The position numbers and the translations under genes were made by a program. Shown piece after piece: positions 20,921 through 33,290 of a stretch of 64,000 nt of DNA; position 1 is the first letter of the stretch; each line of letters begins with the position of its first letter. Origin of the DNA: Temnothorax longispinosus (Eukaryota > Arthropoda > Insecta > Hymenoptera > Formicidae); contig NC_092358.1 in the NCBI RefSeq assembly GCF_030848805.1, positions 17,496,250 through 17,560,249 on the forward strand, written 5' to 3'. The notes beneath the pieces are model-generated. The model saw only the letters and a list, made by a program, of their open reading frames with translations, was not told the origin of the DNA and did not search any database.

Positions 20921-22465
20921 AAAGGGCATAGGGGGATAAGCATGTAAAAATTGCTCTCGCAAGTATGAAGTTGATATTGGCGTCGTAAGTTAGTACCCAT
21001 GTGACCTCAAACTCCTGCAAATATTGACCTTGAAATTATATTTTTGAAGGAGTTATGGAGGAAAAAAAAACAAAAAAAATTTCTTTCTCGAAAACGGCTC
21101 GACCAATTTTTATGAAAAAAATATATGTTGTAGGTATCAATAACGGTGTTTAAAAGAAAATATTTTGTAATTTTTGAACAAATAATAAAGCTGAAAAAAA
21201 TTTTTTAATTTTTCAAACAATTTTTTTTTATGTTTCTTTAGTGACATCTTTAATTTTTTTTGCAAAAACATTGTACTAGTATCTATTTTAACATATAATT
21301 TTCCTAGATTTTGAAAAAATATAATTTTGGAGTAAAAAAATGAAAATCATGATTGTGTCACCTGATGCTTAAAATAACGCCTTGTAGCGCCGGTCAAGGC
21401 ATAAAGGCGCTTTGTTATTGAATGGCATATTTTATATTTTGTTAGAAAATCTTTGGCTTATTATTTATTACTTGTTTATCACATTTTTTTAAGGCTTTAA
21501 TTACAATTTTTTAATTCTTTTATATATGTTTTAAATATGTTTATTCAATAATGGGTATTCTTCTGTTGAATATATACAATGATTTCATTTACATTTCTAT
21601 AATATTCATTTGACGGAGCAACATCTGGAATCTGAAAAGTAATGCAAAATTTTAATTCATAGAAACTGCAAAAATCGCATCTCATAATTTTATAAATGCT
21701 AACATACCAGCAGATTTTTCATAATGTTGCATCAGGTACTATCTGTGCAGCTTTTGAATTCCAGATACTGAGACACTTTACCCATGCAATATCCCCATTA
21801 TAATCAGCAATATCTTTGTACAATTTCACACAGCACGCCTATTGAGCATCAGGTGACACGACCATGATGACATATATAAAAATTGTAATTAAAGCCTTAA
21901 AAAAATGTGATAAACAAGTAATAAATAGCCAAAGCTTTTCTAACAAAATATGCCATTCAATAACAAAGCGCCTTTATGCCTTGACCGGCGCGCTACAAGA
22001 CGTTACTTTGAGCATCAGATGACACGATCATATGATTTTCATTTTTTTACTCCAAAACTATTTTTTTAAAATCTAGGAAAATTATATGTTAAAATAGATA
22101 CTAATACAATGTTTTTGCAAAAAAAATTAAAGGTGTCACTCTAAAAAAACACAAAAAAAATTGTTTGAAAAATTCAAAAAATTTTTTTAGCTCTATTATT
22201 TGTTCAAAAATTACAAAATATTTTCTTTTAAACACCATTATTGATACCTACAACATATATTTTTTTCATAAAAATTGGTAGAGCCGTTTTCGAGAAAGAA
22301 ATTTTTTGTTTTTTTTCTTTCTTCCTCCATAACTCCTTCAAAAATATAATTTCAAGGTCAATATTTGCAGGAGTTTAAGGTCACATGGGTACTAACTTAC
22401 GACGCCAATATCAACTTCATACTTGCGGGGGCAATTTTTACATGCTTATCCCTCTATGCTCTTTT
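20921..22465. mobile_element. Giant foldback element B, about 1.5 kb palindrome
   Basis: The left end AAAGGGCATAGGGGGATAAG and the right end mirror CTTATCCCTCTATGCTCTTT pair, and the arms continue for about 600 bp each to a loop of roughly 340 nt (about 21523-21863). The ends and the inner motif CTCGAAAACGGC...ATGAAAAAAATATATGTT match element A at 12070, placing both in one family. It is inserted inside the Helitron-like minisatellite array. No transposase; the loop carries an exon-intron-like structure on the minus strand. Confidence 0.8.
21632..21838 (-). pseudogene. Exon-intron-like gene fragment in the loop of foldback element B
   Basis: Minus strand: after CTCAATAG, a frame from 21838 reads VKLYKDIADYNGDIAWVKCL and then SIWNSKAAQIVPDATL before a stop. 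Just beyond is a strong donor CTG|GTATGT (21707) and, 76 bp later, a strong acceptor ACTTTTCAG (21632) resuming at ATTCCAGATG. A GT-AG intron of this size is typical of insects. The protein is not recognised. The stop before the donor suggests a broken fragment. Either a captured host gene piece or the remains of a transposon gene. Confidence 0.4.
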
Positions 22466-22706
22466 TCGTGAAATAATTGATCAAATTTTAAAGAATTATA
22501 TATAAAACAGGGGTAGAATTTTCCGGGAAGTGTTATAAACTGTATAGTTTTTTGTTACCGATCTTTTTGGGAACTGGTATCTTTTTGGAAATCGGTTACG
22601 AAATTTGTCCAATTTTTTAGGAAATAATTGAGTGAATCTCAAATTGTATACGACAGAATTAAACTTTAGTCGATAAAAAAGTAATATTTTTCAATTTATA
22701 GCATTT

Positions 22707-22707
<1 letters not shown>

Positions 22708-22791
<84 letters not shown>
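22708..22791. repeat. GA dinucleotide microsatellite
   Basis: About 40 GA units, nearly uninterrupted, in the tail of the Helitron-like element; a similar GA tract follows the hairpin end at 51212. Confidence 0.95.
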
Positions 22792-22863
22792 GAATTTAAA
22801 TTTCGAGCAGAATTAAGTTGCTAAATTTTATCAAAAATTTTTTATGCGCAGTTGTGAAATTAA

Positions 22864-23032
22864 CTCTCTAAATTTCTTGGAGTGGGAATACTGCCACTCC
22901 AGTGAGATTTCTTTTGGAGTAAGATTTCGCTCTTTTTGGAGTGAGATCTTACTCCATAAGAGTGAAATCTTACTCCAAAAGAGTAAAATCTCACTGGAGT
23001 GGCAGTATTCCCACTCCAAGAAATTTAGAGAG
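22864..23032. mobile_element. GAGTG/CACTC-rich palindromic element
   Basis: The left arm CTCTCTAAATTTCTTGGAGT is mirrored at the right (ACTCCAAGAAATTTAGAGAG). The interior consists of alternating TGGAGTGAGATTT- and ACTCCAAAAGAGT-type words. Over 60 bp of each arm pairs. No ORF of significance. The word composition resembles the region 45560-46010. Confidence 0.7.
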
Positions 23033-23325
23033 AAGTCCAAAATTATATTTTAATTATACTGACAATAATAATAATCATAAATCATAATTAATATTTGAAT
23101 TTTCAGAATGTACTAGAACAGTGCATTAAACGTGATGGCAGCAACGGTAGTAAATAAACACATTTATTATAGCCATAATTAATCAATCATTTATTTACAA
23201 TAATATGGAATAATTTACAAGAAGCTATTAAGAAGAATTGCATAGTATTTTTAAATATGCAGAAAACTATAGTGTAGTGTTGCATTGCACTGAAAACATC
23301 TTCAGCAAAAGAAAGATATATGTGT

Positions 23326-23351
23326 ATAAATCATCTATGATTTATATATAC

Positions 23352-23397
<46 letters not shown>

Positions 23398-23450
23398 CAT
23401 ATATATATATATATAATATATATATATATAATATAAATCATAGATGATTA
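23326..23450. repeat. TA microsatellite inside a short inverted repeat
   Basis: AAATCATCTATGATTTATAT on the left and TATAAATCATAGATGATT on the right enclose long TA runs. Confidence 0.75.
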
Positions 23451-23930
23451 AAATAGAGAAAGCAATAATAATAAACTTTTATTATTTTATCATTATATTA
23501 AAATATATTATTTACACCTTTTTATATATCGTATATCAAAGTATTTTATTTTAAAATTATAATATGAAAGAAGTATAAACTATTCGCTAATATAATAATA
23601 CAAATTCGAAAATTTTTACTTTTAATTATTATTATAAAATTTGTGTTTTGGTATACTTATTATTACATACTATCATTGATCTGTATTTTAAAATGCAACA
23701 GCATTGGAATCTGAATCCCTAGTTTGTCCTCGCCGTGAAAATGATGTTGAAGTTAAAGATCAGGTAGGAAAGTAACTTACAGTAGTGAGGACTAGCGTCA
23801 GATGCAGCGATAGTGGGGATAAATTCAAATGATAGGGCGAAGTGAAGTGAGTTCTTGGCCGCTTACTCTGCGCGAAGTTTGGCGAAGAAAATCGGGTTTA
23901 TTTTGCATAGAGCTCTCTCCGGCTTGCACG

Positions 23931-24030
23931 TCGTTTACAATGGTTGTAGTTATAATGGACACCCGAAGTTATAATGCGTAATAATTATAATGGACATCCA
24001 AAGCGGACGTCAACTTCGCATTGTAAACGA
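23931..24030. mobile_element. Small possible MITE with 12-bp ends
   Basis: TCGTTTACAATG at 23931 and CATTGTAAACGA ending at 24030 are exact inverse copies. Inside, TTATAATGGACA occurs twice. The short inverted repeat makes this a weak call. Confidence 0.35.
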
Positions 24031-26137
24031 TTTCTCATTTTACATTTTAGATATTACATTTATTAAGTAAGGAACGCGTTTGCATTGTTCACGATACAAT
24101 TTTTTTGATTTTTTTTAAGTTTTAAAGAATCTCTTGTAACTAAATATCAATGAATTCGCAAATTAATTTTACTTTATTAATTGTCATTAACATTTTACAC
24201 GTTTTCAAATATTTAAAGACAATCACTATTTAACTAGCTGTTAAAAAATTCTTAGGTAGTATTATATTTTTTTAGACGTTTTTGCATAAGATTATTTTCT
24301 ACATTAATCAAATTTTTGCTAAAATAAAATTAATCTTGTGATTTTTTTCTCCGTTTATTTAAAAATTGTTTAATCATGTATCAATAAAATGGAAATATTA
24401 ATATAGCAATGATAAATTTATCCATTTATTGAAAGAAAGTAGAAATCTAATTTCTGATATTCTCTTAAAACAATGAACGCTAAATTATTGATGTGTTAAA
24501 TTTTTTGCACGCTGAAACAATTTATCAAAGTTTCACGAGGATAGAAATGGAAAGAATTATATATTATTTCCTAATTCTCTACTTATAGTTTTATTATGTC
24601 GAATTGGTGTCTTACATGAAAATATTTAAACTATGCACGCAAATCTAACAAATCAGAATAAGTTTTCTTTTATGCTCAGTCAACATTTTCTTGTGGGATA
24701 CAGCCGTTCTAAAGCCCTGATTGTGAATAGCTTTTCAATTTTACAGCTACGGAATAAAATACGTATAGGTACGTAAAATATTTTGTGTGTGTATGAATGT
24801 GTTTGTATACGTGTGTGTGTGGGAAAAGGGAGGATATGCATAGACGTGAAATATGTATCTACGCATATCTAATACTTTTTATAAGTATTTCCGAACATAT
24901 TGCTGTGCAGTGGCATGAAATAATATTTAAACATGAGTGATATATGTAAAATGGGGCACGCAACAGAAATAACTTTAATAACTCTATAAATATTGAAAAT
25001 TTTTAGACAAATATTGCAAAGGTAAATAATAAAAGAGCTGCTTTTTTGCATATTTATCAATCGACTGAAATAGCATACGTTGTTATATAATAAAGGTAAA
25101 GACTAATCAGCTCGCTACGTAATTGTATTTTACCTATTCGATCGATTACATGAATGAGTAGTCTTATAATTTTTTATTTTATATATTACATTAAATTTAA
25201 CGTTTCAACACAAAACGCATGTAGTGACGCTTAAGTCGGTAATAGATAATAAACACAGTAAACACGTACGTGTTATTTATATTGTTGTTTATTTTGTACA
25301 GGACACATCCTGCTGTCCAGCTTTCTTGGTTAGTATTTAATACGTATAGTTTATACATATATTCGAGAAATGTTCATCGATATTCACTACTACGTCAATA
25401 CTTTTTACCTATTTTAGACAAAAGCTTGATTTAATTATAATAACGTGAAACTTTATGAAAACGTTCTTGATAATTAAAATGCATTGAAAAGCACTTTCAT
25501 AAAATACAGTAAATATCTAGAGTTATAATTAAATTTAATAAACATAATATTTGACAATTATGTACAATAATGTACAATAATTGTTTTCACGAGTTTAAAT
25601 AGAACAGAATGAATTAAATTAAGTATTACTTTTATGTGTGTATATGCGCGCACGCGTGTGTGTTTATGTGTTAATAGGCTAGTCAATATTTGATATTTAC
25701 GATATAAAATATTAGAAGACAAAATGTAGAGAATTTATTACACATTTTTACGAAAGTATACTTGTAGAGAAAAATGAAAATTTATTTTATTAAAACCTGA
25801 AATACACTCCGCTTTATCTTGTTGTCCTACTATATAATAAGTCAAATAATGATATTTTCGTATAATATAGAACAATTACTTTCCTTGTAATCTTGAAGAA
25901 GTTTAGACTCGATAAGACTCGGTAAAAATTGCACTTTTTCTCGAGAAAGAGCAAACATTAGTTTTTATTAATACGCACATCCCCGTTAGCGTAATATCCG
26001 CCGTAGCATTTTCTATTTTCAGTTTATATATTTACGTTAGTTACATTTCTTTCCTATTTTTTGTCCTTTACATTACGTTACAAAAAACTGACTAGATTTT
26101 ACTTTGCGTACTGTTTAACTCTCGGTTGTCAGTTAAC
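24031..26137. other. AT-rich non-coding stretch
   Basis: Short GT/CA-rich patches (about 24782-24822) but no gene, RNA or mobile element recognised. Confidence 0.45.
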
Positions 26138-26458
26138 TCAATGACGAGGTGAGACAATGATGATGACGACGCGACGTTCCGTCGTCGTCGCTCGCATTTC
26201 GACGAGCGCCGATGAAAAGTCGATCGATCTGTACGGGGGTGGATCGACGGGAGCTTCGCTTTTTGAAACGTGGCCCATCCCTCTCGGGCAGCCGGTATAA
26301 CCCCCCACCGGTAGCGCTTGCGCCCCAGCGTTTCCTATAAGAGGCTGAATACCGCTCGCGCGGATTTCAGTCTGACCCGCGGTACCGGCGCCGCGGTCGT
26401 CGTTGTGCGTCGTTACGAAATCACCCTCTTCGAGGACAATATTCTTCTTCCCCGTCAT
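26138..26458 (-). CDS. Possible small CDS or N-terminal exon in a CpG-rich island, uncharacterised
   Basis: From ATG at 26458 the frame reads MTGKKNIVLEEGDFVTTHND and continues for 106 codons, including ASGIQPLIGNAGAQALPVGG and VDPPPYRSIDFSSALVEMR (with a PPPY motif that could bind WW domains). The mid-part has balanced composition and looks more protein-like than the Arg/Pro-rich shadow frames around it. The last 17 residues (ATTTERRVVIIIVSPRH) look non-coding, so a splice site may lie upstream, but I found no strong donor. An upstream in-frame ATG (26539) would add a Ser/Arg-rich leader. No homologue is recognised. It may be a chance frame in CpG-rich DNA. Confidence 0.3.
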   Translation of the reverse strand: MTGKKNIVLEEGDFVTTHNDDRGAGTAGQTEIRASGIQPLIGNAGAQALPVGGYTGCPRGMGHVSKSEAPVDPPPYRSIDFSSALVEMRATTTERRVVIIIVSPRH

Positions 26459-27000
26459 GATGCTCCCCGGTCTCGACTGAGAGCGAGCGAGAAACAAAGA
26501 GAGAGGGCGAGCGAACGAGAAGAACTCCTCTTTTTTCAATCCTTTTCTCTCCCGTCACCGATAAATCAAGCAACGTTGTCTCCGTCGTCGTCGTCGTCGT
26601 TGTCGTCGCCGCCGTCGCCGTCGCCGTCGCCGACGTCAGCAACGACGTTGCTTCTCCTGGACGACCAGCGTACGTTGACATAAAAAGAGACCAACAGTAT
26701 TGCGAGCGGCAGTAGTTCTTTCTGTTGTTGCGTAAACGTGGTAGTGGCAGGAATCCTGTGGGATTCTGGAGCTCTCCGCTGAATCTCTCTCTTCTACGCG
26801 GGCATGTGATTGTGTCCTATATGTGTTACTTAACTGATAGTGAACGCGAACTCTTATAGTGATGTATTTTGCGTTGCTAAATAGTGGAATCGTCGACGGA
26901 GACGGAGCGCGATCGCTTTTCGGTGTTCGATAGCCGGATATGCGTCTATCCTGATTGGTAAACTCTGGACGAAGCTGTCTATAGCTGTTGTGTTTTGCGC
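26140..27000. promoter_or_regulatory. CpG-rich promoter-like island
   Basis: GC- and CpG-rich block in AT-rich surroundings, including a CGT/CGC trinucleotide tract (about 26583-26632). Likely promoter and first-exon region; direction could be plus, minus or both. Confidence 0.5.
26680..26957 (+). promoter_or_regulatory. Candidate plus-strand core promoter and non-coding first exon
   Basis: ATAAAAAG at 26680 lies about 30 bp before GGCAGTAG (putative start near 26711), the spacing expected for a TATA box and initiator. A possible donor ATTG|GTAAAC follows at 26958. If used, this could be a 5' UTR exon of a gene to the right, the metabotropic glutamate receptor being the first recognisable plus-strand gene. 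That link is inference only. Confidence 0.25.
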
Positions 27001-30000
27001 GACGAATATATTCCTTTCGTTTATTTCCATGGTGGATGATATATGCTGTCGTTTCTTCTTTTTTATGTTGTTATTTGTTGTTGCTGGATGTCAATTTATT
27101 ATAAATTGCTGTTCGATGGCGGAATGAAGATTTTTCGTTGCTGTATCATAAATGCGTTTACTCTGCGTTGGTTAGACTGTATGCGTATTCTTATTTGGTA
27201 GTTAATTAATTGATTAGTTGTTTAAATAAAAATATTTTAACATATGGAGTATAATATTTTAAACAGTGTTGTAGGTTTTAAATACAGCGCAGTGAATTAA
27301 TAGAAATCAATGCTAAATTTATTTAATCCTATTAAAATTTATCAAAAAACAACAGTTTAAATAAACTTGCTTTATAATAAATGTGAAAAATTTATCATCT
27401 TTAATCTATTCTTTAACATCGTAAAATTTCTCGTATCTGTTGCGCGCGACGAGAAACAGTTTGCGAGAACGTCCCCAACAAATTAATTTAGTTAGTTAAA
27501 ACACAATTAAACTCTTACTCCTCCCCCAGTCTATCTTTGAGTTTAAAGTTTACGAGATCACGTTGCGCACAGTAAAAAAATTCAACTGCCCTATTTTTTT
27601 GTTGGTCGTTGGTTGCCGCGAGAGAGATTCGAGGAGGAATAGAATGTCAGGATAGTCCCTCTCCATTTTAGTTTGGAAACTAGAGAGTGGATAGGGATGA
27701 CGACAGTGCATTTGGCGCGGACGTTTGTTTCTCACTCGCTGCCTGCTATGGCGAATGCGAGGCGAACACTACCGTTCCCCGTTCCCCATTTTGTCGCGAT
27801 ACGTGCCACTAGCGATGCTTCTCCGATGCTTAACGTACTAAAACCGTTGGTCATGTTGATATCATTTCCGTCCGGCAACTTTTTCAAATAAATTCATCGC
27901 GCGGAATTGTCCGACTATCGTCTCAAAAGAGATTCCCTTTCGCGATTTTTTTGGGTGCATAATATTATTTACTGGTTTGAAGCAAAAACGTCATTCGCGA
28001 GATGAATTTGTTTTCTTATCGAAATTTAACAAGTCGTAGCTTTTTTTGAAAAATTTAAAAAACTTTTAAAATGATATTTAAAAGATATTTTTATTATAGC
28101 GTTCTCGCAAATAATATTCAGCGACGAGATTTTCAAGAGCTAAAATGTGAAATATCATATTTGATCTGATGAGGTTTCCCAGGAAACCAGCGCATCTTAT
28201 TTTCGCAATTCACTTCGACGCAAATGCGATACCATCTCAGAAACATCTCAGTAATATCTCCGCTATCGAATAGATTTCGGCTAAAAAACAAAAGTGGATC
28301 AACTACAAACGAAGGAATAAAGCTCCGCTTATCGAGAAAACCATCGATGAGCGGTAAGATATTATTGCGGGATATCGATTGCATGGAAAAGCATCGCATT
28401 GCAAGGATTATTTAATGGCGTTTTGTTTTCCTTCAAAATTTCATTAATTATGTAAGGCTAACAGAACTACGAAATTTAGCTCTAAAGACCATTTTTTAAA
28501 TTCTCATATATATCCTAAATTAAAAATTATGATATTAAAAAGGGGAAATTAAATTAAATTAATTATAACAACTGAGTTAAATCAAGGTGACAAACACTCA
28601 ATGCAAATAAATAAAATGCTATCGAAACCGTTCTTATTCACACTTATAACGAATACTGACTGCTGTTCGTTAGTGCTGTTTACTAATTTTATAACCTTCA
28701 TCAGCATGCAATTCAGTTTGTCACGAATCTTAGCTATTGCATGCAAAGCGCATGCATCCTTTCTTAATGTACACAACGACGCGTCGCATCCAAATGTGCG
28801 GCGACAGGTGCCCATTTAATGCCTCGCGACATGATATTCAGCGGGAGTACATACATCTCAGGAAATTGATAATGGTCTGTCTTCACCCATTTCATCCCCT
28901 TGCATTAATAGTTGGTGCAACTGTGGGAAAATGTAATTGAAACAATCGCGATCGAATCGATATAATACTCGAAGCCTCGGCTTCTATCAAGCACGTGGTC
29001 TATAATTTATGTGCGTCACGGAGGCGAGCATAATTCATGGAGATGGTAGAAGCTGAAGGCCGATATCCTAAAGAGAATTTACTTTACGCGATACACGAGC
29101 AATGTAGGCCATCTCAGGAATCGTTTTCTACAGATTGCTCGCAGAAATAGGCGGTTAAACTATATTATATAGCTTAGCAAAAGTTTGAACGTAATTTTTT
29201 TTGGAACATTTAAAAATTAAATTAAAGATATATTGGTTTTACATTATCTCTTGACAATAAATATAGAAATTGCTATTAAAACAAAGTCCAATGGCAGTTT
29301 AATTATATTTATTATTAGTGATTAGAGAATTATTTTATCCATTTTTACTTTTAAAGCTCAAGTTGCTAAAACGATTGAATTTTTTATTACTCATATTTCC
29401 AAAATTATAGTCTTGATAGTGAAGTATATTCTTAAATTAGCTGTTGGCATGCGTGATTCTTCTTTAAAGGAAATATGCGATTTCTACTATCTATAATAGA
29501 TAGTTATCTCGAATATAATATATCTAAGATTCTTGGATATTGATTTTTAAAATGAATGATTTTATGTATAATTATAATATATTTTGGAAAAGTTAAAAAC
29601 CTCGATCCTTTTTTATTTAATAGATAAGTTTATCAGCCAACACTACTAGTGTTTAAACAGAATATAACAAATTAACATTGCTCCCTTTAGCAGAAAATAG
29701 TTCTGATAAGTTTTTTTGTATATGTACAATATATGATGTGACTTAACTTGGAGTGTGCAGATATTTATTACGTATGGCAGATGCTCAATAACATCGCATA
29801 TACAACGGTAATGCGCGACAGGAGAAATATGCCTGAGCAACCCATAAGTCGTGGTATCCATCTGTGCCGAAAATTATTTATGATGTTGCCAAACACATGT
29901 ATGCAACGATTTTTATGCCTTATAAAAATTTTATGATAAAAATTTTATACTGAAATACGACGGAAATATATTTAATCAAATTTTAATATGATATTATTAT

Positions 30001-30718
30001 ATGAAATCAAATCTGTTTCGCGCGCGCGCGTATATTGTTACTCTGTATTATATTATAACAAATCCGAATAAAAAGTTCCTTTTTGAAAATTTTCTTTTAA
30101 TTATTTTCATATTTTTCACTTTTTCAGTATTTTTATTACATATGCTTTAGCTTGATAATTATAATATATTAATATACATAAAATCAAATTTTACTTTTTA
30201 ATTCAATTTAATTTAATTTTATGCAGTCTGCGTAAAAACATAAAGATCTTTGCCTATAATCTTTTGTGAGATCCTAATACGCTACTTTTATCGCGATCGT
30301 TACATCGTGAACGTTGTGTAGGACAATAAGATAAAATAGTAAAGTAACTTTTGGAAGGAGATGGATCGTTATCGAGGGAAGCAGCCTTGTGCGCTGTACG
30401 AATTCGATAGGGAGACTACGAGGAGACATTTGTCGGTTTTATGAAGATGCATTGGGAGTTGCCAGTACCAGTATTGATCCCATAAACTTTGATCAGACTA
30501 ATGTTAATCTTTGAAATGGCTATCATTCAAAACGAACGTGGTTTAAACGAGGCGAGGTCGAAGATCAAGTTAAATCTCTGCTAAACCACTTATTGTTAGC
30601 GATCGCCACGAGAGAATTCGCTTTGCAATTCTGTTCGTCTTATCTTCGGATCAGTGACCTCACAGTGGAGCAATGGCGCTAGCTAAGAGAATAATGAGGT
30701 ACATCCAAATAAATAAAT
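27001..30718. other. Long non-coding stretch
   Basis: Short open frames are present on both strands but none shows domain features, splice context or codon pattern of a gene. Possibly intronic. Confidence 0.45.
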
Positions 30719-30743
30719 AAAAAAAAAAAAAAAAAAAAAAAAA
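30719..30743. repeat. Poly-A tract
   Basis: Twenty-five A residues preceded by AAATAAATAAAT. It may be the tail of a retroposed sequence but no coding or SINE body was recognised upstream and no flanking duplication was found. Confidence 0.8.
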
Positions 30744-32757
30744 GCACAAGATATTATCTCAAGTGCGATCCAAAATCTCTGCAAAATCAATTTTAAATAC
30801 GATTTCATAATTATAAGATAAATAACATTCATTCATAATTATAAGATAAATAACATTCAATATCCAAAACTTGAAGAATTTAAGACAAATTAATACAAAT
30901 TTACAAAAAAAGTTCTTACATTTTAAATATTGTATAGGTATGTATTTATATATATGCATGAAGCAAATAAATTTAATAAAATTTTTAATTTGCAACTTGA
31001 AAATTTGTTTATTATTCAGTACATTTAAAATAATATTTAATTTGCTCGTCAATCAAACGCGTGTTTTTTAAATATTGAAATCTACGGACGAAGTCTCAAA
31101 GGCAATGATTGACTGGCAATCAATCGCGCTTCGTTATACATGATAATAGCGATGAAAACGCTATTCGTTTCACATAACGATTCGTTTCACATTACACACA
31201 TAGATTTGCTCTGTGTTGAAACGTACAAATTTATCTTCAAGGTTGAACACCGCACCGAAGAAACGGTAATTCGCATTTATAAATTCGTCGGACTGCATTC
31301 GAGTGTCGACGAATGTACATACGTCATGCGGAAGCCAGAGTATACGTACGCAAACTATCTCCCGAAATAACTTATACTGGAGAGAGAGAGATAGGGAGGC
31401 GTGGAGTTTCTTTCGGTGCTTGTTCGCTTCGCGTTTCAGCACTGCACCATAATGTAACGCGACAGATAATAATGTAACGATATGAGTTTCGTCGTACGGC
31501 GTCACCGCGAAATTTATACAGTCGTCACGCTCCACTCGCATATCGCGTATCCAATTTGTTCGCATCACCGCGCGTTCTTGTTCTCCCTCCGCATATTCCG
31601 CGTTTTATAAAGTTTATCTTGCAACGTGGAATTTAAGGTGTTAAAATGTAATTGTCCTTTCGACGTACGCGTAACGGCGCGTTCAGCGAAATTGTTGCAT
31701 ATGCGGTTTGCCCGTAGCGTTAATCCCATCAGCATTTGCCCATGTCTCTCTTCCACGTCTATAAATTGGGCTTTGATATTGGGGATTACGCAGGACAAGC
31801 CTCGAATCATTAAAGCGAGATGAATATTGATTGTTAAGGATAATACTGAAACGATCATGATACAACGAAATTTACAATAGCCAATTATTACTTATGTATT
31901 AACTACGTATTAACTATATATTAACTGTATGTACATTAACTCATGACATAAATTTAATATTCGCACCGATATTAGCCACCGCGCGATGTACATTTCGAGA
32001 TAAATCACCAGCCAGTCAAATATATCGGCGTTCTCATGATTCCCAACAGTCACATTTAAATTCGCGACAGTTTCGGATGAACTTTCTTGTTTTTGTAACT
32101 GTTGGTCACGGCGCAGCTGTCAGCTATTCCATCAAAAAGAGTAAGGTAGGAATATACCGCACGTTAATATGCAAATTAGCGAAATGTATAAAAAGCGCAA
32201 AGGTAATTCAAAATAGAGAAGATTTCTTTTGTTTGCGTCCGGCATAAATTTGAATTTTTTATCGGCGAAAAATCAACTCTTTATCTCGGGCAGCGAGAGA
32301 ATCCCGTGTGACGTGATAACTTACGTAAATTCACACTTCATTGCATTTGCATCATTCGTGCAATACATATATTTGAGCTTTCGTATATATACACATTATG
32401 TCATAATGAATAGTTAAACGTTTTGAATTTGTTATGCAGAATGCTTGAAATTATAATATAATAATAATAAATTCAGCCCCATTAACAAATTTGAAAAAAA
32501 ATGGCAATAATATTGATGATCATCGGCTTTAAGCAATTAAATTATTGAGAAAATCCATTTTTGTAAAATAATAAAATTTTTATATAATTAACCTTAAAGT
32601 AAAATTATCAATTTATAACACAAATTAACAACTTTACTACTAAAACAATTTAATTTACTATATTGTTAAGGAAGCGAAAAGGCGAGAAGAAAGATTTATA
32701 TTAACATAATAAAATCTCTATACTATACTATACTAACTAATAACTAATTACTATACT
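30744..32757. other. Non-coding stretch
   Basis: Nothing recognisable. A CpG-richer patch (about 31380-31850) leaves frames open on both strands without protein-like features. Confidence 0.45.
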
Positions 32758-33290
32758 ACCTAACAAGAAAGATCCCCAATTCAGAAATTCGCAAAATTAT
32801 AAAACTTTAGCAATATATAGAGGCTGTCCTGATATGTAATAATCTATTCTTTTGCTGCTAGAATTTACTCTAAAGGGGATAAATGAATAAAGTTAAGTAA
32901 AATCCACATTAATAGATATGTATTATAAAGTATTATTAAAAAGTCATGTTGAAAATATTAAAATATTAAGAATATATTCCTCCTGCTTTATACATTTTTT
33001 ATGATTTTTTGAAAACAATTAATAAGTTTTTTAATCGATAAATTTTATTAAAAGAAATAAGTATCTGATATAAAATTTTGTCTAATTTTTTTTATTAGTA
33101 AACAATAAAACAAAAATGAAAAATAAGCCAACTTCCAGAGGTTGATTTTATCAACGTTTGTGAATTGGAGAGCCAAAAAAATAGTTTATTACGTATCAGA
33201 ATATCCTCTAATGTATTGCCAAAGTTTTACAATTTTTCGAATTTTTGAGTTAAGAAGTTTTTGAGAAAGAATAGGGATCTTCCTCTGTAA
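32758..33290. mobile_element. Degenerate inverted-repeat element
   Basis: The left part (AACAAGAAAGATCCCC, then AAATTCGCAAAATTATAAAA and CTTTAGCAATATAT) is mirrored imperfectly on the right (reverse complement AGAGGAAGATCCCTA, AAATTCGAAAAATTGTAAAA, CTTTGGCAATACAT). Arms of about 110 bp with roughly one mismatch in five indicate an old insertion. The interior is AT-rich, no ORF. Confidence 0.6.

Larger units (their letters stand above)
20239..22640 (+). mobile_element. Helitron-like element with minisatellite core, copy 1 (interrupted by element B)
   Basis: Begins TCTATATATATAAAGGAAG, then GACTGACTCATCAACTGACT and CTGAACCGAATTTTTACC. This start resembles Helentron/HINE-type 5' ends. It is followed by variable-length units (roughly 100-190 bp) containing GGGGTAGAATTTTCCGGGGA, TTTTGTTACCGATCTTTTTG and GGAAACCGG. 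One further unit lies beyond element B at about 22480-22640. No Rep/helicase ORF, so non-autonomous. The same design in inverse orientation occupies about 49850-52940. Confidence 0.5.
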
